Shown here: positions 34,935 through 43,522 of the stretch, piece by piece
Position numbering within the stretch: position 1 is the first letter of the stretch
How the letters are laid out: every line of letters begins with the position of its first letter
Assembly (NCBI RefSeq): GCF_024494685.1
Contig: NZ_JANHDM010000005.1
Location: forward strand, 62,001 to 126,000
DNA: 64,000 nt
Direction of reading: 5' to 3'
Source of the DNA: Halorubrum rubrum
GTDB taxonomy: Archaea > Halobacteriota > Halobacteria > Halobacteriales > Haloferacaceae
The notes under the pieces: model-generated
The model's input: only the letters and a program-made list of their open reading frames with translations
Told to the model about the DNA's origin: nothing
The model's database searches: none
Position numbers and translations under genes: made by a program

Positions 34935-35786
34935 CTACTCTCCCAGCGTCGCCTCGGTGTCGATCCCGTACACCGCGGCGGGCGTCTCGACGTGCGCGCG
35001 CCGGACGGCCTCCTCGTACCCCGACGCGAGCAGCCAGCGAACCCGCCGCGGGACGGTCTTCGGGCCGAGCACCATCCCCGGCCGGTCGGGGTCGTCGACG
35101 AAGTCCGTCTCCATCAGGAACGGCTCGCCCGACTCCGCGGCGCGTTGGAGCCGGTCCTTCTCGCTCATCACGCTTGGAGTGGGTCCCACGAGGCGCCCGG
35201 CCGCGTAGTGTTTCACCACGTTCGTCGGATCGAGCCCGACCGACTCGGCGGCGTCCGCGAGGTCGGTGAGGTCCTCGCTCGCCTCGGTGTGAAGCTGGAC
35301 GGCGCAGTCGAGTTCGGCGGCCCGCTCGAACGCGTGTCGGGTCACCGCGTTCGAGGCCTCCCACACCGCGTCGCTCACGTCGTAGTGGGGCCGGCCGGAC
35401 TTCAGCGCCAACGCGCGGCCGACCTCGACGAACTCGCTCGCGACGTCGATCCCCCCGCACATCAGGTCGCGCGCCTCCTCGGGCGTGAACCCCCGGTCGT
35501 CGACGAGCCGGCTCACGAGCCCCGGATGGACGCCGAGGACGGGCCACGCCCGGCCGGGGAGCGCCTCAGTCGCGGCGTCGACGGCGTCGATCGTCTCCTC
35601 GAAGACCGCCCGGAAGTCCTCCGGCTCCTCGACATCGACGCCGAGGAGCCACGAGGGTTTGTTGACGACGAGGAGATGGGTGCCGCCGAGGCGGACGAAG
35701 TCGTCGACGGCGTCGATTCCGCGGCCGTGCCGGGGGTCGAGGTGGAGGTGGTCGTCGAGCACCGGCGTGTCGAGGTCGTCGGTCAC
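34935..35786 (-). CDS. TatD-related metal-dependent hydrolase
   Basis: A 283-residue amidohydrolase-fold protein. The metal-binding opening DDHLHLDPRHG (HxH), the LGVHPGLVS segment, the His in AVQLHTEAS and the Asp in METDFVDDP are the expected ligands of the TatD-related group. Real TatD proteins are DNases with a different GIHPH loop, so this one probably has another substrate. Cytosolic. Start ATG 35786, in a short spacer that contains an 18-base tandem repeat further out. Monocistronic. Confidence 0.85.
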   Translation of the reverse strand: MTDDLDTPVLDDHLHLDPRHGRGIDAVDDFVRLGGTHLLVVNKPSWLLGVDVEEPEDFRAVFEETIDAVDAATEALPGRAWPVLGVHPGLVSRLVDDRGFTPEEARDLMCGGIDVASEFVEVGRALALKSGRPHYDVSDAVWEASNAVTRHAFERAAELDCAVQLHTEASEDLTDLADAAESVGLDPTNVVKHYAAGRLVGPTPSVMSEKDRLQRAAESGEPFLMETDFVDDPDRPGMVLGPKTVPRRVRWLLASGYEEAVRRAHVETPAAVYGIDTEATLGE

Positions 35787-35842
35787 GTCTCGGATCGCGT
35801 TCCCGGATCGGATAGGCGTTCCGTGCGGGCACCGTCGCGGAC

Positions 35843-35904
35843 GCCGGCCGTGGCCGCGATGCCGACCGTGGCCGCGATACCGACCGTGGCCGCGATGCCG
35901 ACCG
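35843..35904. repeat. 18-base tandem repeat, ~3.4 copies
   Basis: Units of the form GCCGACCGTGGCCGCGAT repeat at 35843-35860, 35861-35878 and 35879-35896, with a partial fourth to 35904 and one or two changes per unit. It lies in the divergent spacer between the TatD-related gene and the next plus-strand gene. It may vary in copy number; no function is evident. Confidence 0.85.
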
Positions 35905-35953
35905 CCCTCTCCCGGCGGAAATCCTCTTGTCGCGCCCCGCCGATAGCGATCCC

Positions 35954-36433
35954 ATGTCCCGTCGCGTCACCGTCGCGGTCCTCCTCCTCGCGCTCGGCGG
36001 TCTGCTGATGGCGAACCCGCTGTACCTCCCCGTCCCGGTCACCGAGCCGACGACCGCGTACGCCCACGCGGTCCAGCCGGTCGGGCCCGAGACGCCTTCC
36101 TACGACGAGGCCGACGTGCGCGACCGCGACGACCTCGACGCCGACGCCCGCGTCGCCTTCGATCGCGCCCGCGAATCCCCCGACGGCGGGTTCACGGTGG
36201 AGGACCCCGACGAGCGAGTCGGGTCGCTGTCGTACCCGCCGGGCCCCACGCTCGGGAACGGGCTGATCGTCGTCGCTCACGAGGGAACGCACTACGAGTT
36301 CTGGACCCGATCGGTCGAACGCGAGCCGGGCGCGGTCGTCATCCAGCGACTGGTGGTTCAGCCGGTCGGCTTCCTCGCCGGGTTCCTGTCGGTCGTCGCG
36401 GCGGTCGCGGTCGGCGTCCACGGCCGACGCTGA
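35954..36433 (+). CDS. exported or membrane protein with two spans, unknown
   Basis: A 159-residue protein. Residues ~5-22 form a hydrophobic helix (VTVAVLLLALGGLLMANPLYL), then a ~105-residue acidic soluble segment (STRONGLY charged, no cysteines), then a second hydrophobic helix at ~131-154 ending in HGRR. The middle is therefore probably outside the cell or looped out. Start ATG 35954 (MSRRVTV). I recognise no family. The GNGLIVVAHEGTHYEFWT segment is the most conserved-looking part. Confidence 0.6.
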   Translation: MSRRVTVAVLLLALGGLLMANPLYLPVPVTEPTTAYAHAVQPVGPETPSYDEADVRDRDDLDADARVAFDRARESPDGGFTVEDPDERVGSLSYPPGPTLGNGLIVVAHEGTHYEFWTRSVEREPGAVVIQRLVVQPVGFLAGFLSVVAAVAVGVHGRR

Positions 36434-36455
36434 GGGGACGAAAAACGGCGCGATC

Positions 36456-37145
36456 CTACGACGCGTCGTCTCTCTTCACTTCGTCGTCGTTCTTCTCTTC
36501 GTCGTCGGCTCCGGTACCGTCGTCGTCCTCGTCGACGACCTCCTCGATCCGCTTCTCGACCGTCTCGTCGACCGTTTCTTCCACGGTCTTCTCGACCGTC
36601 TCCTCTACGGTTCCTTCCACCGTTTCCTCCACCGTCTCGCCGACCTGCTCTTCGACGGTCTTCTCCATGGTCTCTCCCACCGTCTTCTCGACCGTCTCGC
36701 CCACCGTCTCCTCGACGGTCTTCTCGACGTCCTCAGAGACCTTCTCGACCGTCTCCTCGACGTCCTTCGTCACCTCGCCGACCTTCTCCTCGACGGTCTT
36801 CTCGACGTCCTCCGAGACCTTGCCGACGCTCTCGTCGACCGCCTCCTCGACCTCGTCGGCGCGGGGGCGACGGTCGACGCGATCGTTCACCTCCTCGAGC
36901 CGGTCGATGACCGCGTCGACCTCGGTCCGGAGCGTCTCCTCGACGTTCTCCGTGACTTCCTCGGTCATCCACTCGGGATCGAACCGGGCCATCTTCCAGA
37001 AGACGTGGATGGCGTACGAGACGAGCACGCCGAGCCCGAAGGCGATGCCGACCCGGTTGCCGACGACCGAAAAGAGGACGACGGCGACGAATATCATGAG
37101 GCCGTACGCCAGATCGACGACGAAATCGACCCGGTTGGGGTTCAT
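36456..37145 (-). CDS. membrane-anchored protein with a long tetrapeptide-repeat helix
   Basis: A 229-residue protein. Two hydrophobic helices lie in residues ~10-50 (YGLMIFVAVVLFSVV and GIAFGLGVLVSYAIHVFW). After residue ~60 almost the whole chain is acidic helix. From ~95 to ~200 it is built from units of the form TV[E/G][E/K] repeated about fifteen times, plus two KVSEDVEKTVEE blocks. Val at every fourth residue suggests a long single helix or coiled coil. The encoding DNA has 12-base repeats, which may change in number. Function unknown; a spacer, scaffold or cell-envelope tether is possible. Confidence 0.75.
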   Translation of the reverse strand: MNPNRVDFVVDLAYGLMIFVAVVLFSVVGNRVGIAFGLGVLVSYAIHVFWKMARFDPEWMTEEVTENVEETLRTEVDAVIDRLEEVNDRVDRRPRADEVEEAVDESVGKVSEDVEKTVEEKVGEVTKDVEETVEKVSEDVEKTVEETVGETVEKTVGETMEKTVEEQVGETVEETVEGTVEETVEKTVEETVDETVEKRIEEVVDEDDDGTGADDEEKNDDEVKRDDAS

Positions 37146-37286
37146 CGGCGCTCCCCTCCGAGTTTCCCGATGGGTCCGGTCATTACGTTTCGCCTGTCCC
37201 TTCGTAGCCCAGCGGGTAATACCGATCGTTTCGTCGGACCGGCGGAGAGCCGCGAAGCCGCACGGTCGACGATCGCCGATCGGCGG

Positions 37287-38312
37287 TCAGCGCGGGGATC
37301 CCTGGGCCGACGACCTCTCGGACTCGAGAACTCGTTTCGTCGACTCGTCGACCTCGACCAGGTGACAGAGGGGGTTTCCGGGGTAGACGACGGGGTTCTC
37401 GAGGACGCCGATAAGCAGACCGGTGAAGGGCGCTTTCACGCCGACGGCGTCCTCCTTGAACGGGTTGGTGATCGTCGCGATCCGCTCGCCCTCGTGGACC
37501 AGCGAGCCGCTCTCGGAGTGGGTATCGACGATCCCGCCGGAGTCGGCGCGGAGCCACGTCTTCTCGCCGGAACCCGCGACGATCGTTCGCCAGCCGGGCC
37601 AGCGGACCGCCTCCGTCTCGAGCATGCCGTACTCCGCGAACGCCGACCGGACGCCGGCGAGCGCGTCGTCGATGAGCCGTCGCTGGAACCGGTGTGCCTC
37701 GCCCATCTCGACGGTGATCGTCGGGATGCCGTCCGCGGTCGCCTCCCCGCGGAGGGTCCCGCTCGGACCGTCGCTGTCGATTATCACGCTCGAGCCGAAC
37801 GCCATCGCGAGGCGGTACACCCCCTCGTCGGTCATGTCGCCGCGGGCGTGGAGCATGTTCGTTCGCCCCCGCGTCGAGGTGTGAAAGTCGATCCCGAAGT
37901 CGCACGGCTCGATGAAGTTCGCGTAGATCCGGTGGGCCATCCGCTTCGAGCTCGTCGACCCCGGTTTCCCCGGAAACGACCGGTTCAGGTCTCGGTCGTA
38001 GACCGGGAGGTACCGCTGTTGGGCGAGGAAGCCGGGCACGTTGAGCACGGGCAGACAGACGAGGGTGCCGCGGAGCGCCGAGAGGTCCCACTCGTGGGCG
38101 ACCTCCCGAACCACCTCGATCCCGTTGAGCTCGTCGCCGTGCGAGGCCGCGGAGAGGAACGCGGTCGGGCCGTCGCGCTCGCCGTTGACGATCGTCACCG
38201 GGATGCGGACGGGGTCGCCGAGGTACGTCTCGCTGATGCCGTAACGGATGTTCTGCGTCTCGCCGGGCGGGACCGCGCCGCCGTTGTACGTGAACGCCCG
38301 GTCGTTTCCCAT
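37287..38312 (-). CDS. AstE/aspartoacylase-family zinc hydrolase
   Basis: A 341-residue M14-like deacylase. Zinc ligands His58 and Glu61 are in SHGDELNG, with the third His144 in DFHTSTRGR, plus DRDLNRSFPG with the substrate Arg. This is the pattern of succinylglutamate desuccinylase and aspartoacylase. The C-terminal beta domain is present (WLRADSGGIVDTHSESGSLV). Its target is probably an N-acyl or gamma-glutamyl-type amide bond. It is transcribed away from the RimK-ligase/retropepsin gene, with 120 bases between their starts; a TATA-like TATATACG is in this spacer. I infer that the two are functionally linked. Confidence 0.85.
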   Translation of the reverse strand: MGNDRAFTYNGGAVPPGETQNIRYGISETYLGDPVRIPVTIVNGERDGPTAFLSAASHGDELNGIEVVREVAHEWDLSALRGTLVCLPVLNVPGFLAQQRYLPVYDRDLNRSFPGKPGSTSSKRMAHRIYANFIEPCDFGIDFHTSTRGRTNMLHARGDMTDEGVYRLAMAFGSSVIIDSDGPSGTLRGEATADGIPTITVEMGEAHRFQRRLIDDALAGVRSAFAEYGMLETEAVRWPGWRTIVAGSGEKTWLRADSGGIVDTHSESGSLVHEGERIATITNPFKEDAVGVKAPFTGLLIGVLENPVVYPGNPLCHLVEVDESTKRVLESERSSAQGSPR

Positions 38313-38432
38313 GTCTCACGCGAACGGGGGGGCGGGTATATACGTGACGCACGGGGTACGGACGTGTCAGACTGAGCGTAATCGTGTGAAACGATCGGAC
38401 CAGTTTTCATCCCGGCCGTCACACTCACCAGC

Positions 38433-39788
38433 ATGACCACGGACCCGGTACGGGTGGGCGTGCTGTCGTTACACAACAGCAAGGAGACGAAGGCGATCTG
38501 TAACGCGGTCGAGGGGCTCGGGCACGAGCCGGTGTGGCTCCGCGAGGAGAACGCGGCGATAAGCGTCGATGACGGCGACGTGTCGGTGGAACCGGCCGTC
38601 GACGTCATCGCGAACCGGCTGCTGTTGTCGAACACCGACCAGCCCGCGGAGCTGCTCGGGCTCGCGGCGACCTTCGAGCGGATCCGTCCGATGTTGAACG
38701 AGCCGAACGCGGTACTGGCGTCGATCCACAAGTTCGCGACCGCGGCGACGCTCGCCGACTGGAACATCCGCGTGCCCGACGCCCTGTTAGCGCTCTCGAA
38801 CGACCGACTCAACGAGGACCGCGAGCGCTTCGGCGACGTGGGCGTGTACAAGACGGCGATCGGCACCCACGGCGGCGGCACGTGGAAGGTCGACCTCACG
38901 GAGCGGGTGAACCCGAAGGTGGGCAACCGCCAGGCGTTCCTCCAGCAGCTCATCGACCGCGACGACGAGAAACACCGGGACCTGCGGGTGTACGTCGTCG
39001 GCGACGAGATCATCGGATCGATGTACCGCTACGCGCCCGAGGGCGACTGGCGGACCAACGTCGCGCTCGGTGGCGCGGTCGAGGACGCCACCGACGACAT
39101 GCCCGAGGAGGCCGCCGACACCGCCCTGTACGCCGCGGAGGTGATGGGGCTCGACTACGCCGGCGTCGACCTCGTCGAGGGGTACGACGGCTGGTACGTC
39201 CTCGAGGTCAACCCGACCGCGGGGTTCAAGGGCCTCTTCGAGGCGACCGGCACGAGCCCCGCACCCCACATCGCCAAGCTGGCGATCGAGACCGTCAACG
39301 GCGAGGTCGACGACGACGACGTGGAACGGATCGCGGGAACCCTCGACGACTCCCGCCCCTCGTGTGCGCCGAAGCCGAAGTCACGCCCGTCCGAACAGCC
39401 CGTCATCGGCTACATCGAGGAGGTCGTCGCCACCGGCACCTCCGGGTCGGTACAGGCGTTCGCGAAGTCGGACACGGGTGCGACCCGGACCAGCATCGAC
39501 ACCTCGCTCGCCGCGGAGATCGGCGCGGGGCCGATAAAGAGCATGACGCGGGTGAAATCCGGCAGCGTGAAGGGGGGGAAGGCCCGCCCAGTCGTCGACC
39601 TCGTCATCGGGATCGGCGGCAACCAACACACCGTCACCGCGAGCGTCGAGGACCGCGGGCACATGGACTACCCGCTGCTTCTCGGCCGGGACATCCTCTC
39701 CGACTACCGCGTCAACGTCCGGAAGCGCGCGGACACCGACGAGACGGAACGCGGCGAGTCCGGCGAGATCCTCGAAGAGGAGGAGTAA
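38433..39788 (+). CDS. RimK-type glutamate ligase fused to a retropepsin-like (ATP-dependent zinc protease) domain
   Basis: A 451-residue two-domain protein. Residues ~5-300 form an ATP-grasp ligase of the RimK family: GVYKTAIGTHGGGTWKV (ATP loop) and VLEVNPTAGFKGLFEATG (Mg-binding Glu and Asn). RimK enzymes add glutamate to proteins, coenzyme F420 or methanopterin. After a linker (PSCAPKPKSRP) residues ~320-430 match the RimB/DUF785 'ATP-dependent zinc protease', a retropepsin-like fold with Asp347 in DTGATRT. The second domain would process what the first makes. The gene is divergent from an AstE-type hydrolase and seven bases before a Rieske protein. Confidence 0.85.
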   Translation: MTTDPVRVGVLSLHNSKETKAICNAVEGLGHEPVWLREENAAISVDDGDVSVEPAVDVIANRLLLSNTDQPAELLGLAATFERIRPMLNEPNAVLASIHKFATAATLADWNIRVPDALLALSNDRLNEDRERFGDVGVYKTAIGTHGGGTWKVDLTERVNPKVGNRQAFLQQLIDRDDEKHRDLRVYVVGDEIIGSMYRYAPEGDWRTNVALGGAVEDATDDMPEEAADTALYAAEVMGLDYAGVDLVEGYDGWYVLEVNPTAGFKGLFEATGTSPAPHIAKLAIETVNGEVDDDDVERIAGTLDDSRPSCAPKPKSRPSEQPVIGYIEEVVATGTSGSVQAFAKSDTGATRTSIDTSLAAEIGAGPIKSMTRVKSGSVKGGKARPVVDLVIGIGGNQHTVTASVEDRGHMDYPLLLGRDILSDYRVNVRKRADTDETERGESGEILEEEE

Positions 39789-39795
39789 GGGGCCG

Positions 39796-40209
39796 ATGTC
39801 CGACGACACCCGGATCGTCGACCTCGAGGCCGTCCCCGAGAACGGGTCGTACCGGTTCACCGCCGAGGACCCGTTCGCGACCGAGACGGAACTGATCCTC
39901 GTGCGCTGTGCGGAGGAGCCGGGGGTGCGTGCGTGGACCAACACCTGTCCGCACGAGAGCCAGCGGCTCGACGCCGGCGACGGCGCGGCGGTGCGGGAGA
40001 ACGCGATCGTCTGTCCGCGACACGGGTCGCTCTTCGACGCCTGCTCCGGCGAGTGCGAGAACGGTCCGGCGGCCGGGACGACGCTCCCAGGAGTCGACCT
40101 CGCGGTCGAAGACGGCGCAGTCCACCTAGCCGACGACCGCTACGCGTTCCTCCGCGAGGGCGGGATCGACGACGACGAACCGGGGTCGACGTCGCACGTC
40201 TCGTTTTGA
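39796..40209 (+). CDS. Rieske [2Fe-2S] ferredoxin-type protein
   Basis: A 137-residue Rieske-fold protein. The cluster ligands are Cys51 and His53 in CPHESQRLD, and Cys73 and His76 in CPRHGSLFD, spaced as in ferredoxin-type and dioxygenase Rieske domains. No membrane anchor or signal is present, so it is cytosolic. ATG 39796 lies seven bases after the stop of the ligase/protease gene, which suggests the same transcript. A role as electron donor to an oxygenase is possible, but none is nearby. Confidence 0.85.
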   Translation: MSDDTRIVDLEAVPENGSYRFTAEDPFATETELILVRCAEEPGVRAWTNTCPHESQRLDAGDGAAVRENAIVCPRHGSLFDACSGECENGPAAGTTLPGVDLAVEDGAVHLADDRYAFLREGGIDDDEPGSTSHVSF

Positions 40210-40333
40210 GTCGTCGGGAGTCGCGTTGATCCGGACGTCCTGATCGCGTCCGTCGTCGCCGTTCCGCGCGGAGGAGTCGACGAACGGTCGACCTGAGACG
40301 ATCCGATCGGGAGGATCGCCCGGCCGTACAGTT

Positions 40334-40684
40334 ATGGGAGAGAGCGACGAACCGCGGAATATGCTCGGGTCGCCCTCCCTCTCGGTCGAGTGGATCGCGG
40401 TCGGTTGTCTCCTCACGATCGTCGGGTGGCTGATCAGGTTCCGCGGGTGGACGTTCCTGCTCGCGGGATACGACGGAACGTCGTCCGTCCCCGACGAAGT
40501 CGTCGCGGAGGTCGCGGGCAACACCGTCCTCCGGATCGGGCTGGCGGGGATCGCGGTCGGCGTCGTCGTCGCCCTCGTTGATGCCCCGGCGTTCCTCCCG
40601 ACGGTGTACGCGATCGCGGTGCTGTTCGCGGTCGCCCGACTGCTCTACCGGCTCCACACGTACACGCCGACGAAGGCCGCCTGA
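40334..40684 (+). CDS. small membrane protein, about three helices (DUF3784-like)
   Basis: A 116-residue protein with three hydrophobic helices near residues 17-35, 66-85 and 85-107. The segment WLIRFRGWTFLLAGYDG before the second helix resembles the AGY motif of DUF3784 proteins. Short acidic N terminus, basic end (RLHTYTPTKAA). No function is known. It is 124 bases downstream of the Rieske gene on the same strand, with its own possible promoter near 40300. Confidence 0.6.
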   Translation: MGESDEPRNMLGSPSLSVEWIAVGCLLTIVGWLIRFRGWTFLLAGYDGTSSVPDEVVAEVAGNTVLRIGLAGIAVGVVVALVDAPAFLPTVYAIAVLFAVARLLYRLHTYTPTKAA

Positions 40685-40716
40685 GGCTACGACTTTCGGC
40701 GATGCGACTCTCGAGA

Positions 40717-41313
40717 CTACGACTCGTACTCGGCCCAGACGTACCGCGTCCCGTAGCTCCGGTAGGGTCGCCACGCCTCGGCGATCTCGCGCATCTCCGC
40801 CCGCGAGAGGTCCTCACCGTCGTTGTACACCCGCTCTAACCCCTTCCGCACCGCGAGATCGCCGAGCGGCAGCACGTCCTCGCGACCGAGCGCGAAGATG
40901 AGGTACATCCGGGCGGTCCACTCGCCGACGCCGCGGATCTCGGTGAGCGCCTCGACGACCGCGTCGTCGTCGGCGGCGGCGAATCCCTCCCGAGTGAGGT
41001 CGCGTTCGCCGTCGCGGAACGCCGCCGCGGCCGACCGCAGGTACTCGACTTTCGTGCGGCTGAGGCCGGCCTCCCGGAGGTCGTCCTCGTCGGCGGCCAG
41101 CACGCGGCCAGGGGTCGGGTCGCCGCCCAGGACGCCGAGGAACCGCTCGCGGATCGCCGCCGCGGAGGCGGTCGAGAGCTGCTGGTTCACGATCGAGGTA
41201 CAGAGGCGCGCGAACTCGTCGTCCGCGGGCTCGACGGCGAGCCGGCCGTGGCGGTCGACGAGCGCGGCCATCGTCGGGTCCTCGCGTAGGGTCGCCGCGA
41301 TTCGATCGTCCAT
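40717..41313 (-). CDS. DNA-3-methyladenine glycosylase, AlkA-like (HhH-GPD)
   Basis: A 198-residue base-excision glycosylase. The helix-hairpin-helix LTEIRGVGEWTA lies at residues 123-134, followed by the catalytic Asp152 of LPLGDLAVRKGL, the arrangement of the AlkA/3-methyladenine glycosylase II subfamily. An N-terminal IVNQQLSTASAAAI segment fits the same fold. It should remove alkylated purines. It lacks the extra N-terminal domain of E. coli AlkA, as in short archaeal forms. Start ATG 41313. It is divergent from the 3-hydroxyacyl-CoA dehydrogenase gene across a spacer with a palindrome. Confidence 0.88.
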   Translation of the reverse strand: MDDRIAATLREDPTMAALVDRHGRLAVEPADDEFARLCTSIVNQQLSTASAAAIRERFLGVLGGDPTPGRVLAADEDDLREAGLSRTKVEYLRSAAAAFRDGERDLTREGFAAADDDAVVEALTEIRGVGEWTARMYLIFALGREDVLPLGDLAVRKGLERVYNDGEDLSRAEMREIAEAWRPYRSYGTRYVWAEYES

Positions 41314-41393
41314 CGACCCGACGTTGGGCGCGGAGACACGTGTACGTTTCCGGTCGCGAGTGGAGTCGACGAACCGATCGTCGACGCACAAAT

Positions 41394-41410
41394 AAACTAA
41401 CATTTAGTTT
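41394..41410. promoter_or_regulatory. perfect 17-base palindrome in the alkA-like/hydroxyacyl-CoA spacer
   Basis: AAACTAA-CAT-TTAGTTT is a perfect inverted repeat with seven-base arms, 50 bases upstream of the fused beta-oxidation gene and 80 bases from the glycosylase start. Its AT-rich sequence in a GC-rich genome suggests a binding site for a dimeric regulator, placed over or near a TATA box. Confidence 0.6.
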
Positions 41411-41460
41411 CTCGTTTGGGAAATGGAAACGTTGAACCGGAGCGCTTGCGACCCTCCCGT

Positions 41461-43443
41461 ATGCGACTCGAAGACGTTCAGCGGATCGCGGTACTCGGGG
41501 CCGGAAACATGGGACACGGCATCGCCGAGGTCGCCGCGCTCGCCGGCTACGAGGTCGCGCTCCGCGACATCGAAGAGGAGCTGGTTCGGGACGGCTACGA
41601 CCAGATCGAGTGGTCGCTCGGCAAGCTCGCAGAGAAGGATCGACTCAGCGACGAGGAGGCCGAGGCGGCGCTCGACCGCGTGGAGACGTTCGTCGACCTC
41701 GCGGACTCGATTTCGGACGCCGACGTCGTGATCGAGGTCGTCCCGGAGAAGATGGGAATAAAGAAGGACGTGTACGACGAGGTGGTCGAACACGCCCCCG
41801 AGCAGGCCGTCCTCGTCACGAACACCTCCAGCCTCTCGATCACCGAGCTCTCGGAGGTCACGGACCGACCCGAGCGGTTCTGCGGGATGCACTTCTTCAA
41901 CCCGCCCGTGCGGATGGACCTCGTCGAGGTCATCTCCGGGGCCCACACCGACGGGGAGACCCTCGAGCTGATAGAGGGCCTCGCCGAGGAGATGGGGAAG
42001 ACGCCCGTGCGCGTCCGCAAGGACAGTCCGGGATTCGTCGTCAATCGCGTCCTCGTCCCGCTCATGAACGAGGCGGCGTGGATCGTCGAGTCCGGCGACG
42101 CGACGGTCGAGACCGTCGACTCCACGACGAAGTACGACATGGGGCTCCCGATGGGCGCGTTCGAGCTCGCGGATCAGGTCGGGATCGACGTGGGGTATCA
42201 CGTGCTCGAGTACATGCACGAGGTGCTGGGCGAGGCGTACCGCCCCTGCCCGCTGCTCGTCGAGAAGGTCGAGAACGAGGACCTCGGGAAGAAGACCGGG
42301 TCGGGATTCTACGACTACGAGGACGGGGGTGTGGAGGTCCCGACCGGCGAGGGCGACGAGGACGTTCGGCGACGGCTGCTCGCCGTGATGGCCAACGAGG
42401 TCGCCGGCCTGGTCGGCGACGACGTGGCCGACGCCGCCGACATCGATCGGGCCATGCAGCTCGGAGCCGGCTTCCCGGACGGGCCAGCGAAGCTCGCCGA
42501 CGACGAGGGGCTCTCCGCCCTCCGTGACGTCCTCGACGCCCTCCACGAGGAGACCGGCGAGGCACGCTACGAGGCGACCGAGTACCTCCGGGAGGCGGCC
42601 GAGGCGGGCGGCTTCCACGGAAACGGAGCCGAGGACGGGGAAAACGCGGGCGACGCCGCCGACTACGACACGCTCTCGGTCACCGTCGACGGGCGGGTCG
42701 GCCACGTCGAGATCGACCGTCCCCACCGGATGAACACCATAAGCGACGAGCTGCTCGATGAGTTCGGGTCGGCGATCGACCGGCTCGACGCCGACGACGA
42801 GGTGCGAGCGATCCTCGTGACCGGTGCGGGCGACCGAGCCTTCTCGGCCGGCGCGGACGTCCAGAGCATGGCCGCCGGGGGGGCCGACCCGATCGACGCG
42901 GTCGAGCTCTCCCGAAAGGGACAGCGAACCTTCGGAAAGCTGGAGGAGTCGGACAAGCCCGTGATCGCCGGGATCGACGGTTACTGTCTCGGCGGCGGGA
43001 TGGAGCTCGCGACCGCGGCGGACCTGCGGGTCGCCTCCGAGCGCTCGGAGCTCGGCCAGCCGGAGCTGAACCTCGGACTGCTCCCCGGCTGGGGCGGAAC
43101 CCAGCGGCTCGCCCGGATCGTCGGCGAGGGACGCGCGAAGGAGATCATCCTCACCGCCGACCGCTACGACGCAGAGACCATGGCCGAGTACGACTTCGTC
43201 AACGAGGTCGTCGGAAACGACGAGCTCGACGATCGTGCCTGGGAGCTCGCCGAGCGGCTCGCCGGCGGCCCGCCGATCGCCCAGAAGTACACGAAGCGGG
43301 CGATCCACGCCGGACGCGCCGACGCGGACGCCGGACTGGAGGTGGAGGCGATGGGCTTCGGCCACGTCATGAACACCGACGACCTCATGGAGGGGGTCAC
43401 GGCGTTCATGAGCGACGAGGAGCCGGAGTTCGAGGGGAAGTAG
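41461..43443 (+). CDS. fused 3-hydroxyacyl-CoA dehydrogenase / enoyl-CoA hydratase
   Basis: A 660-residue bifunctional beta-oxidation enzyme. Residues 1-~190 are the NAD-binding domain (IAVLGAGNMGHGIAEVAAL; catalytic-side GMHFFNPPVRMDLVEVI), ~190-385 the C-terminal dimerisation domain (NRVLVPLMNEA), and after a linker ~415-660 the crotonase fold (ILVTGAGDRAFSAGADVQ and GGGMELATAADLRVAS, with the oxyanion-hole glycines). The order, dehydrogenase first, differs from bacterial FadB and is usual in haloarchaea and some archaea. It converts enoyl-CoA to 3-ketoacyl-CoA. The upstream palindrome suggests fatty-acid-type regulation. Confidence 0.92.
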   Translation: MRLEDVQRIAVLGAGNMGHGIAEVAALAGYEVALRDIEEELVRDGYDQIEWSLGKLAEKDRLSDEEAEAALDRVETFVDLADSISDADVVIEVVPEKMGIKKDVYDEVVEHAPEQAVLVTNTSSLSITELSEVTDRPERFCGMHFFNPPVRMDLVEVISGAHTDGETLELIEGLAEEMGKTPVRVRKDSPGFVVNRVLVPLMNEAAWIVESGDATVETVDSTTKYDMGLPMGAFELADQVGIDVGYHVLEYMHEVLGEAYRPCPLLVEKVENEDLGKKTGSGFYDYEDGGVEVPTGEGDEDVRRRLLAVMANEVAGLVGDDVADAADIDRAMQLGAGFPDGPAKLADDEGLSALRDVLDALHEETGEARYEATEYLREAAEAGGFHGNGAEDGENAGDAADYDTLSVTVDGRVGHVEIDRPHRMNTISDELLDEFGSAIDRLDADDEVRAILVTGAGDRAFSAGADVQSMAAGGADPIDAVELSRKGQRTFGKLEESDKPVIAGIDGYCLGGGMELATAADLRVASERSELGQPELNLGLLPGWGGTQRLARIVGEGRAKEIILTADRYDAETMAEYDFVNEVVGNDELDDRAWELAERLAGGPPIAQKYTKRAIHAGRADADAGLEVEAMGFGHVMNTDDLMEGVTAFMSDEEPEFEGK

Positions 43444-43522
43444 GAGCGCGTCCGCCGCTCGGACCGATCGATCGTCGAGGGGAGAAGCTATATTTCGGTT
43501 GACATCAAACGCTCACGGGAAC

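Noticed and set aside
41404-43365. 653-codon minus-strand frame opposite the fused beta-oxidation enzyme
   Set aside because: No domain recognisable; plus strand has a complete dehydrogenase and crotonase.
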